From Luxibacter massiliensis (GTDB lineage: Bacteria > Bacillota > Clostridia > Lachnospirales > Lachnospiraceae), in assembly GCF_900604355.1 (NCBI RefSeq), contig NZ_UWOE01000001.1, positions 3,286,001 to 3,350,000 on the forward strand: a stretch of 64,000 nt of DNA, read 5' to 3'. The translations under genes and the position numbers were made by a program. The notes beneath the pieces are model-generated. The model searched no databases. It saw only the letters and a list, made by a program, of their open reading frames with translations, and was not told the origin of the DNA. Of the stretch, positions 18,402 to 27,053 are shown piece after piece. The number at the start of each line of letters is the position of its first letter. The stretch's first letter is position 1.

Positions 18402-19458
18402 ATGTAAAACACTCCTTTGCTATTTTTGTGATATCCACCGGCTCACATGGCCCGCGGATTTTACTCGTTTCAATCACTGCCTGTGTCATATAACCTTTAC
18501 CTTGGCAGTCATATCCACAATTCTTACAATTCCTACACGGAGAAAGATACGCGCGTATTATAGGGTCTGAAAATGCAACGCGATTTTCAGCATCCTGTAT
18601 GGCTGCATCTGACAGGTTACTTCCAGTCAGTCTGCGGCTATACCATGTGATGAGCTTATTCATATGCTCATGGTCTGAACCTGACTTCTGCGTATTTGCA
18701 CCACAAATGCGTATTTTGCCAAGAATACGCATAACTTCCTCCTGGCTTGGAACTGAAACCTCTGATCCTGCCGGATACAGTTTATTAAAAATGAGACAGC
18801 CATAAGAGCCTGGAAGGCGGTATAGGGCAAAGACATCCCCATGCTTTTTCATAAACCTCCATACCTTTGTCTTTTCCCAGCCCCAGCGCTGTCCCAAGGT
18901 TTCCAATGTGAGTAAAGCCCCGTACTTCCCATACTGGACAGTTGGAGCCATAAAAGAAAACGCATTGTTCGGGTCTTCCCATACGGAATGGCACCAGAGA
19001 TCCATCCATGCGTCCGATTCCTCAAAGATATATCGCTTCTCCGCAAGACGTTCTGTGATATTACGCGGAAGGCATAGAAAACCATAGCCTTCTGTGGCAT
19101 AAACAGCGCCCTGCATACATTCCTCTCCGGAACATTTCACTACCCAATCTGTAATTTGATATGTCAGCTTTTTCGTTTTAGAGTCAAGTGTATACTGCAC
19201 ATAACCTAAGCCAGCCATCGTCTGAAGCACTTTCAGAGCCTTCTGGCGGCTTTTTAGACAGAGAATACTCTTTAACCCCACAATGCCTCCGGACCACATT
19301 CCGGGGCTTACAGCGTTTATATGCCCACAGTAGAGGGCTTGTCCCTTGCGGAATGCCGCACGGGACGCTAAACGCGCCCATGCGCCCATTACCCCCTTGC
19401 CCTCAGGCAGACGATTTCTGGGCAGCTTTACCCACTGGTATTTCATCAGACATTTCAC
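18385..19458 (-). CDS. Winged-helix protein with Cys cluster, possible replication initiator
   Basis: 357 residues from a GTG at 19456-19458 behind GGAAGGAGGG. It contains helix-turn-helix-like segments (SRQKALKVLQTMAGLGYVQY and LLTLETLGQRWGWEKTKVWRF), where the second resembles phage and plasmid replication-associated winged helices. A C-terminal cluster CRNCKNCGYDC (Cys-x2-Cys-x2-Cys-x3-Cys) may bind zinc. I cannot name the family. ICEs often carry a replication initiator near this end, which fits, but a transcription regulator is equally possible. Confidence 0.6.
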   Translation of the reverse strand: MKCLMKYQWVKLPRNRLPEGKGVMGAWARLASRAAFRKGQALYCGHINAVSPGMWSGGIVGLKSILCLKSRQKALKVLQTMAGLGYVQYTLDSKTKKLTYQITDWVVKCSGEECMQGAVYATEGYGFLCLPRNITERLAEKRYIFEESDAWMDLWCHSVWEDPNNAFSFMAPTVQYGKYGALLTLETLGQRWGWEKTKVWRFMKKHGDVFALYRLPGSYGCLIFNKLYPAGSEVSVPSQEEVMRILGKIRICGANTQKSGSDHEHMNKLITWYSRRLTGSNLSDAAIQDAENRVAFSDPIIRAYLSPCRNCKNCGYDCQGKGYMTQAVIETSKIRGPCEPVDITKIAKECFTYEQAG

Positions 19459-19487
19459 TCAGGTACCCTCCTTCCTTAAAAATGGGC

Positions 19488-19525
19488 ATAAAAATAGGGC
19501 GGCTTCCTAAAATAAGAAACCGCCC
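19488..19525 (-). terminator. Intrinsic terminator after the DUF5348 gene
   Basis: GGGCGG-CTTCC (19497-19507) pairs with GGAA/GAAACCGCCC (19516-19525), and on the minus strand it is followed by TATTTTTATG. It lies between the DUF5348-like gene and the winged-helix gene. Confidence 0.75.
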
Positions 19526-19540
19526 GGCGATAAGTTACTA

Positions 19541-20026
19541 TTAAATTCTTACAATCAGACCTTCAAGATTGTCCGTCTTGATCCCAGTCAGATACCAACC
19601 GTCTCCCATTTCAATTCTGGTCGGTACCCAATCTCCATTGATAAGAATATCCAGACACTCTCCGCAGTGGAGACCTCCGTAATAATTCTCCAGATCAAAT
19701 CGGATATCCATTCTCCCAGTCTGGGCATCTAATGTTAATGCTCCTTGTCTCATATCATTATCCTCACTTTTCATGTTTTCATCCATCTCGGATGTATCCT
19801 CTTTGCGTCGCAATATCCTGAGATACTCTTCAAAAATATCTCGCCGTATTAAGACCCGCTTTCCAATCTTATACACCGCACCTGCTTCATGGGCCAACCT
19901 TGTAAAGACTTTCAGACCCAGTCCGTAATAATCAGCGCCCTCATAATAGGTGACGAATTCATGCTGTATCATCTTCGCATCTTCATCGTCCAACATATCC
20001 GAAAACATCCATAGATTCCCGCTCAT
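19541..20026 (-). CDS. DUF6462-like plus DUF5348-like ICE protein (161 aa)
   Basis: The first 75 residues (TRLAHEAGAVYKIGKRVLIRRDIFEEYL) have the excisionase/MerR-like helix-turn-helix layout also seen in the gene just upstream. The last 60 residues (TGRMDIRFDLENYYGGLHCGECLDILINGDW, described here only in part) match the DUF5348 pattern, a small beta-rich domain common in Firmicute ICEs. The start overlaps the upstream stop by 4 bp. The protein is likely a DNA-binding regulator or recombination directionality factor; function is not established. Confidence 0.7.
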   Translation of the reverse strand: MSGNLWMFSDMLDDEDAKMIQHEFVTYYEGADYYGLGLKVFTRLAHEAGAVYKIGKRVLIRRDIFEEYLRILRRKEDTSEMDENMKSEDNDMRQGALTLDAQTGRMDIRFDLENYYGGLHCGECLDILINGDWVPTRIEMGDGWYLTGIKTDNLEGLIVRI

Positions 20027-20295
20027 TCTTTATCCTCCTGTGAAGCCAAGGTACTCGGCTCATGAAACTGTTCCAGATATTCATCAAAAATATCCCGGTT
20101 AATCAGAACAGTTCCATCCATTCGATATATGGCTCCTGCTTTACCAGCGAGCTCCAACAGTTTCTTGTGCGTAATGCTATAGACGATTTCTGCATCCTTA
20201 TACCGGAGGAACTGCCTGCGCAGTCTCTTTGCACTTTCTCGCACATCATTTCGTTTTTTCAAATCATAATAGGCTTTCGTCCTGTCACTAATCAT
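20023..20295 (-). CDS. DUF6462-like excisionase-type DNA-binding protein (90 aa)
   Basis: A 90-residue basic protein with an ATG behind GGAGG. ELAGKAGAIYRMDGTVLINRDIFDEYL has the form of an excisionase-family winged helix, with the same pattern in the neighbouring 161-residue protein. It is the first gene inside the element from the lysS side. By position it could be the excisionase or an early regulator; no experimental function is known to me. Confidence 0.7.
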   Translation of the reverse strand: MISDRTKAYYDLKKRNDVRESAKRLRRQFLRYKDAEIVYSITHKKLLELAGKAGAIYRMDGTVLINRDIFDEYLEQFHEPSTLASQEDKE

Positions 20296-20345
20296 AAATT
20301 AAATCCTCCATTCAATTTGTTGTTCGACAGAGAGTTGCACCAAAC

Positions 20346-20391
20346 GAAAAAAAGAGAACACCTTTGAAATTTCTTTCAAAAAGTGTTCTCT
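20346..20391 (-). terminator. Intrinsic terminator downstream of lysS
   Basis: AGAGAACAC (20353-20361) and GTGTTCTCT (20383-20391) form a perfect 9-bp stem that extends inward through CTTTGAAA/TTTCAAA. On the minus strand it is followed by a T run ending at 20346. It would insulate the ICE genes from lysS transcription. Confidence 0.8.
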
Positions 20392-20468
20392 CAGCGATAC
20401 GTGCTGTATTGCGTTTCAGCCGCCAACTATTCATTCTGCGTCGTAATTCTTCGTATTGATACGAAAAA

Positions 20469-20489
20469 TTGTTGTCAATTTGTTGTCAA
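20469..20489. repeat. Two direct repeats, candidate integrase arm sites
   Basis: TTGTTGTCAA occurs twice with an 11-bp period, so both copies face roughly the same side of the helix. They lie 41 bp from the lysS stop. Comparison with the missing ICE end would be decisive. Confidence 0.4.
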
Positions 20490-20529
20490 CTCGGATTTGA
20501 GGAGCCGGAAACCCTTGATTTTACTGGGT

Positions 20530-22035
20530 TTATTTGTCGATGGGCTTCATTGTCGGGAACAGTAGGACATCTCTGATAGCTGCAGAGTCCGTCATAAGCA
20601 TACACATCCTGTCAATCCCAAATCCGATTCCCCCTGTAGGCGGTAACCCAATCTCAAGTGCATTCAGAAAATCTTCGTCCGTGGTATTTGCTTCCTCATC
20701 CCCCTGAGCCAGAAGTTCCTCCTGGGCCTTAAAGCGTTCTCTCTGATCAATAGGGTCGTTCAGCTCAGAGTATGCGTTAGCCATCTCCCATCCATTCATA
20801 AAGAACTCAAAACGTTCCACGTACTCGGGATTTTCTGGCTTTTTCTTTGTGAGGGGTGAAATTTCAATGGGATGATCCATCACAAAAGTAGGCTGAATCA
20901 GGTGCTCCTCTGCATATTCCTCGAAGAAAAGACTTAAAATATCCCCTTTCTTATGCCTGTCCTCAAATTCAATCCCCTTTTCCCTGGCAAGATTTTTAGC
21001 CTCCTCGGTTGTCTCCACTTTATTAAAATCTACACCAGCATATTTCTTCACCGCGTCTATCATTGTAATTCGCTCAAACGGCTTGCCCAGATCCATCTCC
21101 ACACCATTGTATACAATTGTTGTAGTCCCCAGTACTTCCTGAGCCACATGGCGGTACAGATTTTCAGTTAAATCCATCATGCCATGGTAGTCTGTATATG
21201 CCTGATAAAGTTCCATCAATGTAAATTCGGGATTATGGCGGGTATCCAGTCCCTCATTACGGAAAACCCGGCCAATTTCATATACACGTTCCATTCCACC
21301 GACAATCAGTCTCTTTAAATACAGTTCCAGAGAAATGCGAAGCTTGAAATCCTCATCTAATGCATTAAAATGCGTCTCAAACGGCCTTGCCGCAGCGCCG
21401 CCTGCATTGCTTACGAGCATCGGAGTCTCCACTTCCATGAAGCCTTCTCCGTCTAAATACCTTCTGACTGCACTCAATATTTTAGAACGTTTAATAAATG
21501 TGTCCTTCACTTCTGGATTCATAATCAAATCCACATATCTCTGCCTATACCTAGTATCTGTATTTGTCAGGCCATGGAACTTTTCAGGTAAAATCTGAAG
21601 ACTTTTAGAAAGTAATTCTACAGATGCGGCATGAATAGAGATCTCGCCAGTCTTAGTTGTAAAGACTTCCCCAGTTATGCCAACTATATCGCCAACATCC
21701 ATCTTCTTAAACTCTTTGTAGGCTTCCTCTCCCAGGCTGTCCCTTGCCACATAAGACTGTATATTCCCTTTCAGATCCTGCACATTGCAAAAAGAAGCTT
21801 TCCCCATAACACGTTTGGACATCATCCGCCCTGCAATAGAAACTGTCTTTCCTTCTAATGCCTCATAATCATCTCTGATCTCCTGGCTGTGGTGTGTCTG
21901 GTTATATTTTGTGATGACAAATGGATCCTTGCCATTCTGCTGTAAATCTGCCAACTTCTCGCGGCGTACCTTCTTCAATTGATTCAGGTCTGGTTCCTGT
22001 TCGTTCTTTTTACTATTTTTCTGCTGCTCGGACAC
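20530..22035 (-). CDS. lysS: Lysyl-tRNA synthetase, class II
   Basis: Charges tRNA-Lys. 501 residues, the normal class II length: an OB-fold anticodon-binding domain (about 60-175), then the catalytic core with motif 2 (FRNEGLDTRHNPEFTLMELY) and motif 3 (GIGFGIDRMCML). The C-terminus PTMKPIDK is complete, so integration of the neighbouring ICE at the 3' end did not damage it. An extra Lys/Glu-rich N-terminus of about 20 residues is common. It follows greA by 143 bp. Confidence 0.97.
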   Translation of the reverse strand: MSEQQKNSKKNEQEPDLNQLKKVRREKLADLQQNGKDPFVITKYNQTHHSQEIRDDYEALEGKTVSIAGRMMSKRVMGKASFCNVQDLKGNIQSYVARDSLGEEAYKEFKKMDVGDIVGITGEVFTTKTGEISIHAASVELLSKSLQILPEKFHGLTNTDTRYRQRYVDLIMNPEVKDTFIKRSKILSAVRRYLDGEGFMEVETPMLVSNAGGAAARPFETHFNALDEDFKLRISLELYLKRLIVGGMERVYEIGRVFRNEGLDTRHNPEFTLMELYQAYTDYHGMMDLTENLYRHVAQEVLGTTTIVYNGVEMDLGKPFERITMIDAVKKYAGVDFNKVETTEEAKNLAREKGIEFEDRHKKGDILSLFFEEYAEEHLIQPTFVMDHPIEISPLTKKKPENPEYVERFEFFMNGWEMANAYSELNDPIDQRERFKAQEELLAQGDEEANTTDEDFLNALEIGLPPTGGIGFGIDRMCMLMTDSAAIRDVLLFPTMKPIDK

Positions 22036-22178
22036 TGCTCTTCTCCTTCCTTTATATAGGCAAATTCAGGAGCTGCGGCAAAATAGATTCTTGACCACAA
22101 AATAAAGTAATCCCCCTTTAGGGTTTATCATGTGCTGAAGTTCTATGTTTGCGGCAGCCCCTGCCTTTCCTGATTATA

Positions 22179-22664
22179 TTACATTGAGCGGCTGATCTCT
22201 AATACTTTATATTGAATCTGGCCTGCCTGTGTTTCAACATCTACCAAATCGCCTGCCTTTTTTCCCAACAGCGCCTGTCCTACAGGTGACTCGTTGGAAA
22301 TCTTCCCTTCCAGGCTGTTTGCTTCTGTTGACCCTACAATTTTAAACTCCATCTCCTCGTCAAACGTAACATCAAATACCTTTACTGTACAGCCTACATT
22401 GATTTTATCAAGGTCAACCTCGTCCTCCACAACTACTTCGGCATTCTTCAAAATGCCTTCCAGTTCCTCTATGCGGGCTTCAATATCGCGCTGCTCATCT
22501 TTAGCTGCATCATACTCAGCATTTTCAGACAAGTCCCCCTGCTCCCGTGCCTCTTTAATTTTACCTGCAACTTCTTTTCTTTTGACTACTTTCAGGTTTT
22601 CAAGCTCATCCTCAAGAGCCTTTAAACCTGCATAAGTAAGTAATCTCTTCTTTGCTTCTGCCAT
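22179..22664 (-). CDS. greA: Transcription elongation factor GreA
   Basis: 161 residues, full length. An N-terminal antiparallel coiled coil (residues 1-76, with the acidic tip region ENAEYDAAKDEQ) and a C-terminal FKBP-like domain (SPVGQALLGKKAGDLVDVETQAG) are both visible. It rescues backtracked RNA polymerase by stimulating cleavage of the transcript 3' end. It lies between dusB and lysS, an arrangement common in Lachnospiraceae. Confidence 0.97.
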   Translation of the reverse strand: MAEAKKRLLTYAGLKALEDELENLKVVKRKEVAGKIKEAREQGDLSENAEYDAAKDEQRDIEARIEELEGILKNAEVVVEDEVDLDKINVGCTVKVFDVTFDEEMEFKIVGSTEANSLEGKISNESPVGQALLGKKAGDLVDVETQAGQIQYKVLEISRSM

Positions 22665-22810
22665 TGCTACTGCTCCCTTTCTTTCCTATTTTCTTTTCCG
22701 TATTTTTATCTTTCTTTTTAAAGATTTATTCTTTAAAATCAGTTCTTCTTCCTACCGATTTCTTGTCCTTTTAAATTTATATTTCACAATTTCAATATTA
22801 TAACTAATAC

Positions 22811-23770
22811 CTATAATGATGTCAAGATATTTTCCAGCTCTTCATAAGACTCCACCCTATTAATCTCATCCCTGAGCCTGGCCGCCCCATGAAGGCCTTT
22901 CGTATACCATGCAACATGCTTGCGCATTTCCCTGATTCCCAGATAATCTCCCTTATATTCCATCTGGAGCCTGGCATGCCTAAGCATAGTTTCTCTGATC
23001 TGGCCAATATCCGGCCGTGGGGGCATGCTGCCTGTCTTTTCATATGATATAAGCTCTGAAAATATCCACGGGTTACCCTGGGCCCCTCTCGCTATCATAA
23101 CGCCGTCACAGCCTGTTTCCTTTTGTATGGCAACTGCCTTTTCTCCTGAAGTCACATCTCCGTTTCCAATAACCGGGATAGTAACGGCCTCCTTGACCTT
23201 GCGGATAATATCCCAATCTGCCTTACCTGAATAATACTGTTCCCTAGTCCTGCCATGGACAGCTAATGCTGACGCACCCGCCTCCTCTATAATTTTTGCG
23301 ATTTCCACAGCATTTACATGTCCATCATCAAACCCTTTCCGTATTTTCACCGTAACAGGTTTATGGATTGCCTTTACTACCGCAGACACAACCTCATACA
23401 CCAATCTCGGATTTTTCATAAGCGCAGACCCTTCCCCATTCCGAACTACTTTAGGAACCGGGCATCCCATATTTATATCCAATAATGCAAATGGCCTGTC
23501 CTCTATACGCCGAGCCATCTCACTGATAATTTTGGGATCTGACCCAAATAGTTGAAGGGATACAGGCATCTCCTTTGGGTGTATCTCCAAAAGGCCTTCT
23601 GTATTTTTGTTATTATACAAAATCCCTTTTGCACTTACCATTTCCATACATACCAGGCCGGCTCCCTGTTCCCTGCAAAGCAAGCGAAATGGCAGGTCTG
23701 TTACCCCTGCCATAGGTCCTAATATATAAGAGTTTTCAAACTGAACATTGCCAATTTTCAAATACTTCAT
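22811..23770 (-). CDS. dusB: tRNA-dihydrouridine synthase, DusB type
   Basis: 319 residues. A flavin-binding TIM barrel with MAGVTDLPFRLLC at the N-terminus, the catalytic Cys in NMGCPVPKV, the FMN/tRNA-binding HGRTREQYYSG and IGNGDVTS segments, and a C-terminal helical domain. It reduces uridine in the tRNA D-loop using NADPH. It starts 13 bp after the coaX stop, so the two genes are probably cotranscribed. Confidence 0.95.
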   Translation of the reverse strand: MKYLKIGNVQFENSYILGPMAGVTDLPFRLLCREQGAGLVCMEMVSAKGILYNNKNTEGLLEIHPKEMPVSLQLFGSDPKIISEMARRIEDRPFALLDINMGCPVPKVVRNGEGSALMKNPRLVYEVVSAVVKAIHKPVTVKIRKGFDDGHVNAVEIAKIIEEAGASALAVHGRTREQYYSGKADWDIIRKVKEAVTIPVIGNGDVTSGEKAVAIQKETGCDGVMIARGAQGNPWIFSELISYEKTGSMPPRPDIGQIRETMLRHARLQMEYKGDYLGIREMRKHVAWYTKGLHGAARLRDEINRVESYEELENILTSL

Positions 23771-23783
23771 GTCTATTATCTCA

Positions 23784-24554
23784 CTATTTCCTATTTTTAT
23801 TATATATCAAACGAAGTCCGTCAAGAGTCAGGTCCGGCTTATATTCATTGATACAGTCAGTTTCTCTAGCGATAATCTTTCCCAGTCCTCCGGTAGCTAC
23901 CACCATAGCCTCTCTGTAGCCGGACTCCTCCTTCATTTTTTTAATAATATATTCGGTCTGGCCAATAGCGCCATAGACCAGTCCCGCCTGCATACTGGTG
24001 ATTGTTTCCTTGGCCAGTATAGTAGCCGGCTTTTTAATCTCTATCGCCGGAAGCATGGCGGCCCCTCCCCACAGCGAACGGCCCGCAGTCTCTATCCCCG
24101 GCGCAGTAATCCCGGCCTCAAAGGTCCCGCCAGGGCCGATTAGGTCATATGTTGTAGCTGTCCCGAAATCCACAACAATCACCGGCCCTCCATATAATTC
24201 ATATCCCGCCACAGCATCTACAATGCGGTCCGGCCCAATTTCTTTTGGATTCTCTGTCACAATCCGGATGCCTGTCTTAATCCCTGCGGAAACAACAAGA
24301 GGGTTGACCTTCAAATATTTTATAATGCCATTGGTGAGCGAATGCATAATATCAGGAACCACCGATGCCACAATGACTGCGTGGATATCCTGGGGGCCAA
24401 TGTCCCGGTGCTCTAAGATCCCACAGATCGTAAATCCATATTCATCCGAAGTACGCGGCTGTTTTGTCGTCATCCTGAAAGTCCCTGACAAACTCTCATT
24501 TTCAAAAACCCCTAGTGTAATATTTGTATTCCCAACATCAATTGTCAGTAACAT
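23784..24554 (-). CDS. coaX: Type III pantothenate kinase
   Basis: 256 residues, the usual length. The ASKHA fold signatures are DVGNTNITLG at the N-terminus, GPDRIVDAVAG, DFGTATTYDLI (catalytic Asp) and GLVYGAIGQ. It carries out the first step of coenzyme A synthesis. The start overlaps the stop of the DUF6145 gene by 17 bp. Confidence 0.96.
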   Translation of the reverse strand: MLLTIDVGNTNITLGVFENESLSGTFRMTTKQPRTSDEYGFTICGILEHRDIGPQDIHAVIVASVVPDIMHSLTNGIIKYLKVNPLVVSAGIKTGIRIVTENPKEIGPDRIVDAVAGYELYGGPVIVVDFGTATTYDLIGPGGTFEAGITAPGIETAGRSLWGGAAMLPAIEIKKPATILAKETITSMQAGLVYGAIGQTEYIIKKMKEESGYREAMVVATGGLGKIIARETDCINEYKPDLTLDGLRLIYNKNRK

Positions 24555-24879
24555 CTATCTTTTCCCCCAAATAAAATATTTTATAAAACAACTCAAGAGA
24601 TTCAAAAGTCTCAGCTTTCGTGCGCTGCAGCTCTTTTATTTTAAGGACACTGCCTATCTCATCAAAAGCAAAATCATTCTCCTGATGTTCTACACGCAGC
24701 TCCAGATTACCTTCCCCGTCATAAACAACCGTCAGGATCCCTCCCACGTCCTCCGTGAACAGGACGCACATGATCTGCAGTTCCTGCCGGATTGTCTCTG
24801 GAAGAGACTCAAACTCCGGATTCAGATAAAATTTACGCTCATAAGAACTGGCGGCACAAAGTATAACCTCTTCTTCCAT
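24538..24879 (-). CDS. DUF6145-like protein (113 aa)
   Basis: I choose the ATG at 24877-24879 with AAAGGA 6 nt upstream. A longer frame to 24945 only translates a dispersed palindromic repeat and is not real. The protein is acidic (MEEEVILCAASSYERKFYLNPEF...), has no membrane segment, and matches the small DUF6145 proteins that sit between birA and coaX in Lachnospiraceae (family name from memory). Function unknown; overlap with coaX suggests cotranslation. Confidence 0.75.
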   Translation of the reverse strand: MEEEVILCAASSYERKFYLNPEFESLPETIRQELQIMCVLFTEDVGGILTVVYDGEGNLELRVEHQENDFAFDEIGSVLKIKELQRTKAETFESLELFYKIFYLGEKIDVTDN

Positions 24880-24901
24880 TATAGATCCTTTCTGGTGTGT
24901 A

Positions 24902-24965
24902 AAGGGGGTCTGTCCCTTTTGCAAAGGGGACTGTCCCTCTTGCACGCCATTTTCTGAATATTCTT
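24902..24965 (-). repeat. Dispersed palindromic repeat, copy 1
   Basis: An imperfect copy of the family seen also near 25997, 34457 and 57490: two GGGACAG/CTGTCCC-containing arms around TTTTGCAAA, followed by the conserved flank CCATTTTCTGAATATTCTTAA. It lies 3' of birA (stop 25001). It supplies spurious coding sequence to a longer ORF over the DUF6145 gene. Confidence 0.85.
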
Positions 24966-25000
24966 AATTTATGAGAAACAATCTACCTGTTTCGAGTATT

Positions 25001-25981
25001 TTATACATACCCATATACCCCTCTGACGGATACTTCTCCTGCAAATACGGCCTCTTCCTGTCCATCTTCCCGACGTACCAGGAGCTCCCCATGCCTATTA
25101 ATGCCTAGGGCAATTGCAGTAAATTGTTCTTTTGCACCTAAAATTCTGACTTCTTTTTCTCTGTTCACAAGCAAGCTGTTATATTTATCCTTTAGATTTT
25201 CCAGATTTTGAGCCTGCATAAATAAAGCGTAATTCTTTTCAAAATATTTCATGATAACCGCAATAATTTTGCTGCGCTTTATTTTCTGTCCTGTTTCTAT
25301 ATAAATGGAAGTTGCTTTTTCATTCAGTTCCTCCGGGAATGTCTGTATATTTACATTAATCCCGACACCTATTACAACATGATTTATATAGTCTATTTCT
25401 GTACTCATCTCCGTCAGAATTCCAACCAGTTTCTTTCCGTTCAGTACGATATCATTGGGCCATTTAATCTGCACATCCAGGCCAGTACATTCCTTTAACC
25501 CTTCTGCAGTACTCAGAGCCACCACCAAGGTCAGCATAGGAGCTTTATCAGGCGGAATCTCCGGGCGCAGTAAAATTGACATATAAATACTGCTACCTGC
25601 AGGCGACTCCCAAAAACGGCCACGCCGGCCGCGGCCTTTATCTTGCTGGTTTGCCGTGACCAGTGTCCCATGGGGCATTCCCTTCTCCCCCAGCTGTTTA
25701 GCCTGAATATTAGTGGAATCTGTCTTTTCAAAGAAAAATACCTGCTGGCCGGCCCATACCGTATCCAAAACGCTTATCAGTTCTTCTTCTGTAACTACAT
25801 CTGGACTACTTACAATATGATATCCCCGGTTCCTCACAGCCTCCACCTGATATCCTTCCTCTTTTAGCTGGTTAATTGCTTTCCAGATAGCCGTCCGGGA
25901 AACACCAAATTTCTCACATAGCTGCTGTCCGGACACATAGCCATCATCCTCACGCAGCATTTTTAATATTTCTGATTTCAA
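25001..25981 (-). CDS. birA: Biotin--[acetyl-CoA-carboxylase] ligase / biotin operon repressor
   Basis: 326 residues in the full BirA layout: N-terminal winged helix (VSGQQLCEKFGVSRTAIWKAI, residues 16-37), catalytic domain with the biotinyl-AMP loop GRGRRGRFW, KWPNDI, and a C-terminal SH3-like domain (ILGAKEQFTAIALGINRHGEL). It attaches biotin to carboxylases and, with the winged helix, can repress biotin genes; no biotin gene lies in this window. Confidence 0.95.
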   Translation of the reverse strand: MKSEILKMLREDDGYVSGQQLCEKFGVSRTAIWKAINQLKEEGYQVEAVRNRGYHIVSSPDVVTEEELISVLDTVWAGQQVFFFEKTDSTNIQAKQLGEKGMPHGTLVTANQQDKGRGRRGRFWESPAGSSIYMSILLRPEIPPDKAPMLTLVVALSTAEGLKECTGLDVQIKWPNDIVLNGKKLVGILTEMSTEIDYINHVVIGVGINVNIQTFPEELNEKATSIYIETGQKIKRSKIIAVIMKYFEKNYALFMQAQNLENLKDKYNSLLVNREKEVRILGAKEQFTAIALGINRHGELLVRREDGQEEAVFAGEVSVRGVYGYV

Positions 25982-25996
25982 TTTCGCACCTCGATT

Positions 25997-26059
25997 TCAA
26001 AGGGGACAGACCCTTTTGCAAAAGGGTCTGTCCCCTTTGACCTCCATTTTCAGAATATT
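25997..26059 (-). repeat. Dispersed palindromic repeat, copy 2 (44-bp perfect palindrome)
   Basis: Positions 25997-26040 read identically on both strands, with GGGGACAGACCC arms around a central TTTTGCAAAA. The conserved flank CCATTTTCAGAATATTCTTAA follows and runs up to the argF stop codon (26061). It occupies the entire gap between argF and birA. Confidence 0.93.
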
Positions 26060-26060
26060 C

Positions 26061-27053
26061 TTAAAATTCTCCCAATGTTGCCGCCATTACCGCTTTGATT
26101 GTATGCATACGGTTCTCAGCCTCATCAAATACTTTTGACTGAGGAGATTCAAACACTTCATCTGTAACTTCCATGTCTTGAACCCCAAACCTATCCCCCA
26201 TCTCTTTGCCTATCTTAGTCTTTAAATCGTGGAATGCTGGCAGGCAGTGGAGGAAAATAGCTCCATCTCCTGCATTCTCCATAACATCTGATGTAACTTT
26301 ATAGGGCGAAAGCTCTTTAATCCGCTCCTCCCATACTTCCTCCGGCTCACCCATGGACACCCATACATCTGTATAGATAACATCAGCGCCCCTGGTCCCT
26401 TCCTGTACATCCTCAGTGAGGGTTATGGATGCACCCGACTCTGCCGCGTAACCCTTACAAGTTTTTACCAGCTCTGAATTTGGAAAATACTTTTCTGTCG
26501 TACATGCAACAAAATCCATCCCCATTTTTGCACATGCTATCATAAGCGAGTTACCCATGTTATATCTTGCATCTCCCATATAGACAAGTTTAATTCCTTT
26601 TAATTTTCCAAAATGCTCACGGATAGTCAAAAGATCTGCAAGCATCTGCGTGGGGTGATATTCATTCGTAAGTCCATTCCACACAGGCACTCCCGCATAC
26701 TTTGCAAGTTCCTCCACTATCTCCTGCCCATATCCGCGGTATTCAATACCATCGTACATCCTGCCCAGCACTCTGGCCGTATCTTCAATACTCTCCTTTT
26801 TCCCAATCTGGGAGCCGTTAGGATCCAGGTAGGTTGTCCCCATGCCCATGTCATGTGCCGCCACCTCAAATGCACAGCGGGTCCTTGTACTTGTCTTTTC
26901 AAAAATAAGAGCCACATTTTTGCCCCGGAAATAATCTACTGGCACGCCATTTTTCTTTTTTTCTTTTAAATCAGCTGCCAAATCAAGCAGATGAGTAATC
27001 TCATCTGGAGTAAAGTCCTTTAATGTCAAAAAATTTCTTCCTTTTAAATTCAT
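26061..27053 (-). CDS. argF: Ornithine carbamoyltransferase
   Basis: 330 residues from the ATG at 27051-27053, which has its own AAAGGA site 8 nt upstream. Carbamoyl-phosphate loop STRTR is at residues 55-59, the ornithine-binding HCLP motif near residue 268, and GMGTTYLDPNGSQIG lies between. It makes citrulline from ornithine and carbamoyl phosphate, in arginine synthesis or the deiminase pathway; no other arg or arc gene is nearby. The frame is open upstream into the patatin-like gene without a stop. Confidence 0.95.
   Translation of the reverse strand: MNLKGRNFLTLKDFTPDEITHLLDLAADLKEKKKNGVPVDYFRGKNVALIFEKTSTRTRCAFEVAAHDMGMGTTYLDPNGSQIGKKESIEDTARVLGRMYDGIEYRGYGQEIVEELAKYAGVPVWNGLTNEYHPTQMLADLLTIREHFGKLKGIKLVYMGDARYNMGNSLMIACAKMGMDFVACTTEKYFPNSELVKTCKGYAAESGASITLTEDVQEGTRGADVIYTDVWVSMGEPEEVWEERIKELSPYKVTSDVMENAGDGAIFLHCLPAFHDLKTKIGKEMGDRFGVQDMEVTDEVFESPQSKVFDEAENRMHTIKAVMAATLGEF

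Larger units (their letters stand above)
1..20529 (-). mobile_element. Integrative conjugative element, one end (left part outside window)
   Basis: Every gene here lies on the minus strand and together they give a Gram-positive type IV secretion set: VirB2-like pilin, VirB6, NlpC/P60 hydrolase, PrgI, VirB4 and VirD4, plus a surface adhesin and small DNA-binding proteins. The block stops abruptly at the 3' end of lysS, and the genes beyond are ordinary housekeeping genes. Conjugation-type ATPases, a cell-wall hydrolase and an adhesin are what a mating machine needs. Relaxase, oriT, topoisomerase and integrase are not seen and are probably beyond position 1. The exact right boundary is inferred: it lies somewhere between the last element gene start (20295) and the lysS stop (20530). 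Confidence 0.88.
20296..20529. other. Non-coding ICE right end next to lysS
   Basis: 234 bp without a gene. It contains the terminator at 20346-20391, a 7-bp dyad TTCGTAT-TG-ATACGAA (20450-20465), and two 10-bp direct repeats TTGTTGTCAA at 20469-20478 and 20480-20489. A related TCAATTTGTTGT occurs at 20312-20323 and again at 20475-20486. Short spaced repeats beside a gene 3' end are what arm-type integrase sites look like, so this is the probable attachment region. Confidence 0.5.

Noticed and set aside
22036..22178. T-box or lysine riboswitch upstream of lysS
   Set aside because: No AGGGUGG-type T-box motif and no structured leader were seen in the 143-bp gap.
24880..24945. N-terminal extension of the DUF6145 gene into the repeat
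   Set aside because: The extra residues simply translate a palindromic repeat; the internal ATG at 24879 has its own ribosome binding site.
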